A stretch of 64,000 nucleotides of DNA from Streptomyces sp. MUM 203J. Its GTDB lineage: Bacteria; Actinomycetota; Actinomycetes; Streptomycetales; Streptomycetaceae. Positions 60,211 to 64,000 of the stretch are shown here, in pieces; within the stretch, counting starts at the first letter, position 1, and each line of letters starts with the position of its first letter. Location: positions 62,001 through 126,000 of the forward strand of contig NZ_JADWYO010000009.1 of the NCBI RefSeq assembly GCF_022414595.1, in the 5' to 3' direction. A program made the translations under genes and the position numbers. The notes below the pieces were generated by a model. It worked only from the letters and a program-made list of their open reading frames with translations. It made no database searches and was not told the DNA's origin.

Positions 60211-63200
60211 TCACACCGCCAGCGGCTCCACGTCGCGGTGGACACGCCGCTCGTCCAGCGCCACCCGCGTCAGCGGGTGCTCGGGCCCCAGCAGGCGGGC
60301 CAGTTCCGCCGAGGTCTCCGCGCGGAGCCGCGCCGCCTCCGCGCGTCGTCCCAGCATGCCGAGGGTGACCGACATGTTGGACGCCACGGCCAGGACCTCC
60401 GGATGCCCGGCCCCCAGGCTCTCCCGCAGCGCGGCGACCGTGCGGCGCTCGATGGACAGGGTCTCGTCCAGTTCCCCCAGGTCCGCCTTGGCGTTCGCGA
60501 GGTTCACCGTGCAGAACAGGGCGTGCGGGTGCCGCTCTCCCAGCACCTCCCGCATCGTCCGCAGCGCGGCCGTCAGCAGCCGCTCGGCCACCTCCGGCGC
60601 CCCGCAGCCCCACTGGTAGATGCCCAGGTTGTTCAGGGCGGCCAGAGTGTACGGGTGCCGCTCCCCCGGGACCTTCATGTACTGGTCGGACACCTCCTGC
60701 GCCAGGTCCCGCGCGGCGACCGGCTCCCCCGCCGCGTACAGGTCGGCCGCCAGGTTCAGGTCGCAGGCCAGCGAGTCCGGGTTGGCGGAGGTGTACTTGG
60801 CGCGGTAGCGGCCCCGGGTCGCGGTGGTGAGACGCCGGGCGTCCTCCAGCCGGCCGGCCCGCCGCAGCGACACGGCCAGGCTCTTGGCCGCGGCCAGCGT
60901 GCCGGGGAAGGTCGGGCCCAGCTTCTCCTTGTACAGGGCGTACGTACGGCTCAGCAGCGTCACCGAGTCCTCGTACCGCCCCACCTCCCGCAGGTCCCGC
61001 GACAGGGACGTGGCCGACGACAGCGTGTACGGATGGCCGGGTCCCAGCACCTCCGTACGGCGGTCGAAGACGTCCTGGTCGATCTCCCGCGCCCGGGCGT
61101 ACTGCCCCACCATCCGCAGGTTGAGCGCCAGGTTGTTGGCGGCGGCCAGGGTGCGCGGGTGGGACTCGTGGAAGATCTGCTGGAAGCCCTCGTGTGCCTC
61201 GGTGGCCAGCTCCATGGCGGTTCCGTAGTGGCCGAGCGTGCCGAGGTCCATGGCCAGGCCGCTGGTCGTCATGTAGGTGTGCGGGTGGGAGGGGCCGAGG
61301 ACCGCCTTCTGGCGTTCCAGCGTGACCGCGTCCAGCTCGTGCGCCTCGACGTAACGCCCTTGTGAGCGCAGGATGTTGGAGAGGTGGAAGCGCAGGTACA
61401 GGTACTGGATGTCGTCGTCCCCCAGCATGTCCCGCCACAGCCCGCGCAGTTCGCTGCCGAGCGTCCACGCGGACTGGAGGTCGCCACGCTTCCACAGGTA
61501 CCGCACCCGGTCGATGAGCAGCCGCCGGGTCTCGGGCTCCTCGCAGGTGCGGGCGTCGGAAGTCGCGAGGTGCGGCCAGATCGTGGCGAAGCGGGGCCAG
61601 GTCTGGGGGTTGTCGATGGGCTCGTCGTCGTCGGGGCGGGCCCCGGCGAGCACCCGGTGCACGGCGTGCCGGGCCTCCTGCCGCTCCTCCTCGGTGAGCT
61701 GGGCCCGGATCACGGCCTGCACCAGCCGGTGCACCTGGATGGAGTTGGACACCTGGTCGACCTTGGCGAGGGCGAAGCGGCCGATCTCCCGGATGACCCG
61801 TCCCAGCACCAGCTTCTCCTGGAGGGAGGGGTCGTACGGCTGGAGCGCGCGGATCATCTCCTTGCTGTACAGGAGGTTCGCGTGGATCGGCTCGGGCGCG
61901 AAGAACGCGCACAGCTGGAGGAGGCGGACGGCCGCCGGTGAACGTTCTCTGAGCCGTTCGATGGACACGTTCCAGGTGGCGGCGACGGGCTGCGGGTAGC
62001 CGGCCGGCTGGTTGAGGGCGAGGGTGCTGGCGGTTGCCTGTTCCAGCTCGTCCAGGTAGTCGGAGACGGGCGTGGCGGTCTCCGCGATCCAGGCGGCGGC
62101 CTGCTCGACGGCGATCGGCAGGTCCCCGACGGCCTCCGCGACCCGGTCGGCGTCCTGGTCGCTGAGCCCGCGCGCCCGCCGCTGGAGGTGCTCGACGGAC
62201 TCCTCGCGCAGGAACACGTCGACGGGCAGCGCGTCTCCGTGGCTGGACCAGGCCTGGTTGCGGGAGGTGACGAGGATGTGCCCGCCCGCCGGGAAGTACC
62301 GTCTGAGCTGCTCGGGGTCGTCGGCGTTGTCGAAGACCAGCAGCCAGCGGCTGGACGGCACCCCGCGCCGCAGCAGCTCGACGGCCTCCTGAGAGGCGGC
62401 GGCCATGTCCTCCCCGGCCTGCGCCCCCAGCCGCACGGCGAGTTCCGCGAGGGAGGCGATCACGTCGTCGGGCTGCTCGGCGGAGACCCACCACACCAGG
62501 TCGTAGTCGGCCATGAACCGGTGCACGTACTCCAGGGCGACCTGGGTCTTGCCGACGCCGCCGAGCCCGTACAGGGTCTGCGGCTGCGGCAGGACGACGG
62601 CGAGACCGGCGCCGAGCTGGTCCCGCATCCGTTCCAGCACGGCGGACCTGCCGGTGAAGCCGGGGTTGCGGGGCGGGGCGTTCCAGATCCTGGGGACGGT
62701 CCCGGGGAAGCGCGGCCCGGGCGAGGCGACGGCGTCCCCGAGCTTCACGGGGCGGTCCAGGGCACGCAGCAGGGCGGCGGTGGCGTGCACCTCGTCGAGC
62801 CGGAACAGGTCGACGGGGTTGCGCTCGATGTACGGGGCGGTGAGCCGTACGTCCCCGACGCGCAGCGGCAGCAGATGGCGGCGCCCGCTGCCCGGGGACC
62901 CGGCCTCCTCCGCGGTGGAGCGGCGCCAGAAGGCCACGGCCCGCTGGGACTTCAGGTAGGCACTGGACAGCAGCACGACGGTCCGGGCGGTGCTGTCGGC
63001 CTCACCGTGGGAAGCGGGGGGTTCGGCAGTGGGCTCGGCCGAGACGTCACGCGGGATCACCCGGAACCCGGCGCGCGTCAGCACCGACTCGATCCAGTCC
63101 GCCCACATGCGGTTCTCCGCCACGTACGACAGGAACAGGTCCGTGGGCAGCGCCGGGCGGCGCCGGGTGAAGGCGTCCCTGATCCGGAGCCGTACGTCCT

Positions 63201-64000
63201 CGTCGACGCCGGGCATGGCGGTGACCCGGCGGTCGGTGACGACGGCGGCGAGCCGTTCGAAGGCGGACAGCAGCGAGTTGGCGATCCCGGCGTCGTCGCC
63301 GAAGGTGGCGAGCGTCTCCTCGTACGCGTAGTAGGGCCGGTACGGGATCTCGACGGCGCCCCAGTAGGCGGCCAGCTCCTCGCCGGTGAGCCCGGAGGGG
63401 AACCCGTCGAACTTGAGACGGGCCAGGGCGCGCCCGGCGTCGGCCTTCTCCTTCTCGCCCTCGTCGATGCGCATGGGGACGGGCAGCACCCGGATGCCCC
63501 GGCCGCCGTACCGCTCGTCGATCTGGCGGGCCACGGCGGCGGCACCGTCCATGGACTGGTCGCTGAGGGTGAAGCAGTCGACGAGGACGTCGGGCAGGTG
63601 GACGGTGCAGATGTCCGCGATGTCGCTGAGGCCGGTGCGGCTGTCGATGAGGACGTAGTCGTAGTGGGCCTTCATGTCCTCGCGCAGGGCGTCGAAGAAG
63701 TGGCCGCCGCCGAGCCGGTCGTAGAAGTTGTCCCAGTCGAAGGCGGAGACGGCCGCCGAGTAGTCGCGGTTCTGGCGGCCCGCCGACATGAAGTCGAGGG
63801 TGCCGCCGTCGGGGAACTGCCAGCCGAAGGGTTCGGGGGCGAGGGAGACGGCGTGCGGCTGGACGCGGGCGTAGTCGCGGTGCCAGTCGTCGGGCCGCTG
63901 GACGGGGTTGGTGGCGGCCCAGGCGTATTCGGTGATGAGGTCGATGACCCCGGTGGTGGCGCCGAGGGTGGAGGGGTCGAGGAACGGATGGAAGAAGCGG
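60211..64000 (-). CDS. fxsT: FxsT: ParA-like, TIR, NB-ARC and TPR protein of the FxSxx-COOH system (5' end missing)
   Basis: 1262 residues are visible; the N-terminus lies beyond the right edge. Order: ParA/MinD-like part (DYVLIDSRTGLSDIADI about 114-130), TIR domain (about 287-420; DLFLSYVAENRMWADWIE), NB-ARC STAND ATPase with P-loop YGLGGVGKT (477-485) and Walker B LLVFDNADD, then many TPR repeats (about 780-1250; GxxHPxTLxxxxNLA). From memory this is the tetratricopeptide protein of FxSxx-COOH cyclophane RiPP loci, with FxsA peptide, FxsB radical SAM and FxsC nearby. Those would lie beyond the window. Role of the TIR and TPR parts is not established. Confidence 0.88.
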   Translation of the reverse strand, partial: RFFHPFLDPSTLGATTGVIDLITEYAWAATNPVQRPDDWHRDYARVQPHAVSLAPEPFGWQFPDGGTLDFMSAGRQNRDYSAAVSAFDWDNFYDRLGGGHFFDALREDMKAHYDYVLIDSRTGLSDIADICTVHLPDVLVDCFTLSDQSMDGAAAVARQIDERYGGRGIRVLPVPMRIDEGEKEKADAGRALARLKFDGFPSGLTGEELAAYWGAVEIPYRPYYAYEETLATFGDDAGIANSLLSAFERLAAVVTDRRVTAMPGVDEDVRLRIRDAFTRRRPALPTDLFLSYVAENRMWADWIESVLTRAGFRVIPRDVSAEPTAEPPASHGEADSTARTVVLLSSAYLKSQRAVAFWRRSTAEEAGSPGSGRRHLLPLRVGDVRLTAPYIERNPVDLFRLDEVHATAALLRALDRPVKLGDAVASPGPRFPGTVPRIWNAPPRNPGFTGRSAVLERMRDQLGAGLAVVLPQPQTLYGLGGVGKTQVALEYVHRFMADYDLVWWVSAEQPDDVIASLAELAVRLGAQAGEDMAAASQEAVELLRRGVPSSRWLLVFDNADDPEQLRRYFPAGGHILVTSRNQAWSSHGDALPVDVFLREESVEHLQRRARGLSDQDADRVAEAVGDLPIAVEQAAAWIAETATPVSDYLDELEQATASTLALNQPAGYPQPVAATWNVSIERLRERSPAAVRLLQLCAFFAPEPIHANLLYSKEMIRALQPYDPSLQEKLVLGRVIREIGRFALAKVDQVSNSIQVHRLVQAVIRAQLTEEERQEARHAVHRVLAGARPDDDEPIDNPQTWPRFATIWPHLATSDARTCEEPETRRLLIDRVRYLWKRGDLQSAWTLGSELRGLWRDMLGDDDIQYLYLRFHLSNILRSQGRYVEAHELDAVTLERQKAVLGPSHPHTYMTTSGLAMDLGTLGHYGTAMELATEAHEGFQQIFHESHPRTLAAANNLALNLRMVGQYARAREIDQDVFDRRTEVLGPGHPYTLSSATSLSRDLREVGRYEDSVTLLSRTYALYKEKLGPTFPGTLAAAKSLAVSLRRAGRLEDARRLTTATRGRYRAKYTSANPDSLACDLNLAADLYAAGEPVAARDLAQEVSDQYMKVPGERHPYTLAALNNLGIYQWGCGAPEVAERLLTAALRTMREVLGERHPHALFCTVNLANAKADLGELDETLSIERRTVAALRESLGAGHPEVLAVASNMSVTLGMLGRRAEAARLRAETSAELARLLGPEHPLTRVALDERRVHRDVEPLAV

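Overview
The window is a chromosomal segment of a Streptomyces. Base composition is very GC-rich, with GTG and TTG starts and GTGA-type overlaps. It carries paired chaplin genes, class E sortase signals (LAHTG, LAATG), a class F sortase and a Streptomyces-type SoxR. From memory of gene order (not a search), it follows the core arm of the S. coelicolor chromosome from about the chpC/chpH locus, through soxR, hmgA, the GDSL esterase and the LPMO/lipase pair, to dinP2/dnaE2. There are no insertion sequences, integrases, CRISPR arrays or rRNA genes. The only RNA gene seen is one tRNA-Leu(GAG).

Layout. 1-5.9 kb: start of a ferritin-like protein, an F420-type oxidoreductase, an aldo/keto reductase and a RecD-like helicase homologue that has lost its ATPase motifs. 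5.9-9.2 kb: DUF5703, a long wall-anchored chaplin with a collagen-like Gly-X-Pro linker, chpH with a BldN-like promoter, an M20 peptidase and the tRNA. 9.3-17.2 kb: RluA-type pseudouridine synthase, amino acid permease, ASCH-DUF4440 fusion, FAD dehydrogenase, Nudix hydrolase, two DUF202 proteins, quinone-oxidoreductase-like enzyme and a histidine-rich repeat protein. 17.4-33.8 kb: acyl-CoA and redox metabolism run by three TetR regulators. Each regulator can be tied to its targets by a DNA palindrome that recurs in front of two units: kinase-ACAD operon with SDR-TetR; MaoC hydratase with its TetR; ACAD/TetR with alcohol and aldehyde dehydrogenases. NamZ-like, VWA and SoxR genes lie among them.

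33.8-41 kb: DUF3574, class F sortase overlapping a gene for a surface protein, hmgA with a GntR regulator and a palindrome, an orphan type ISP specificity domain, and a CaiB-type CoA transferase. 41.2-49.1 kb: secreted GDSL esterase, a GT2-GT2-polysaccharide deacetylase operon, DUF5925 AAA ATPase, secreted lipase and a sortase-anchored AA10 LPMO. 49.3-56.5 kb: DUF402, tandem GNAT, YtrA-type GntR, a self-regulated Clp-N protein with a leaderless promoter, then dnaE2 and an ImuB-like dead Y-family polymerase in one operon. 56.6-64 kb: membrane protein, chymotrypsin-like secreted protease, a DasR-like palindrome, an alpha/beta hydrolase, and the 5'-truncated fxsT gene (ParA-like, TIR, NB-ARC, TPR) of the FxSxx-COOH RiPP system. 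The rest of that system should lie just beyond the right edge.

The clearest unusual points are: two degenerate enzymes kept in core synteny (RecD-like and ImuB-like); the orphan restriction specificity domain; the collagen-like chaplin; the three TetR operator pairs; the leaderless twin-operator promoter of the Clp-N gene; and fxsT at the edge.
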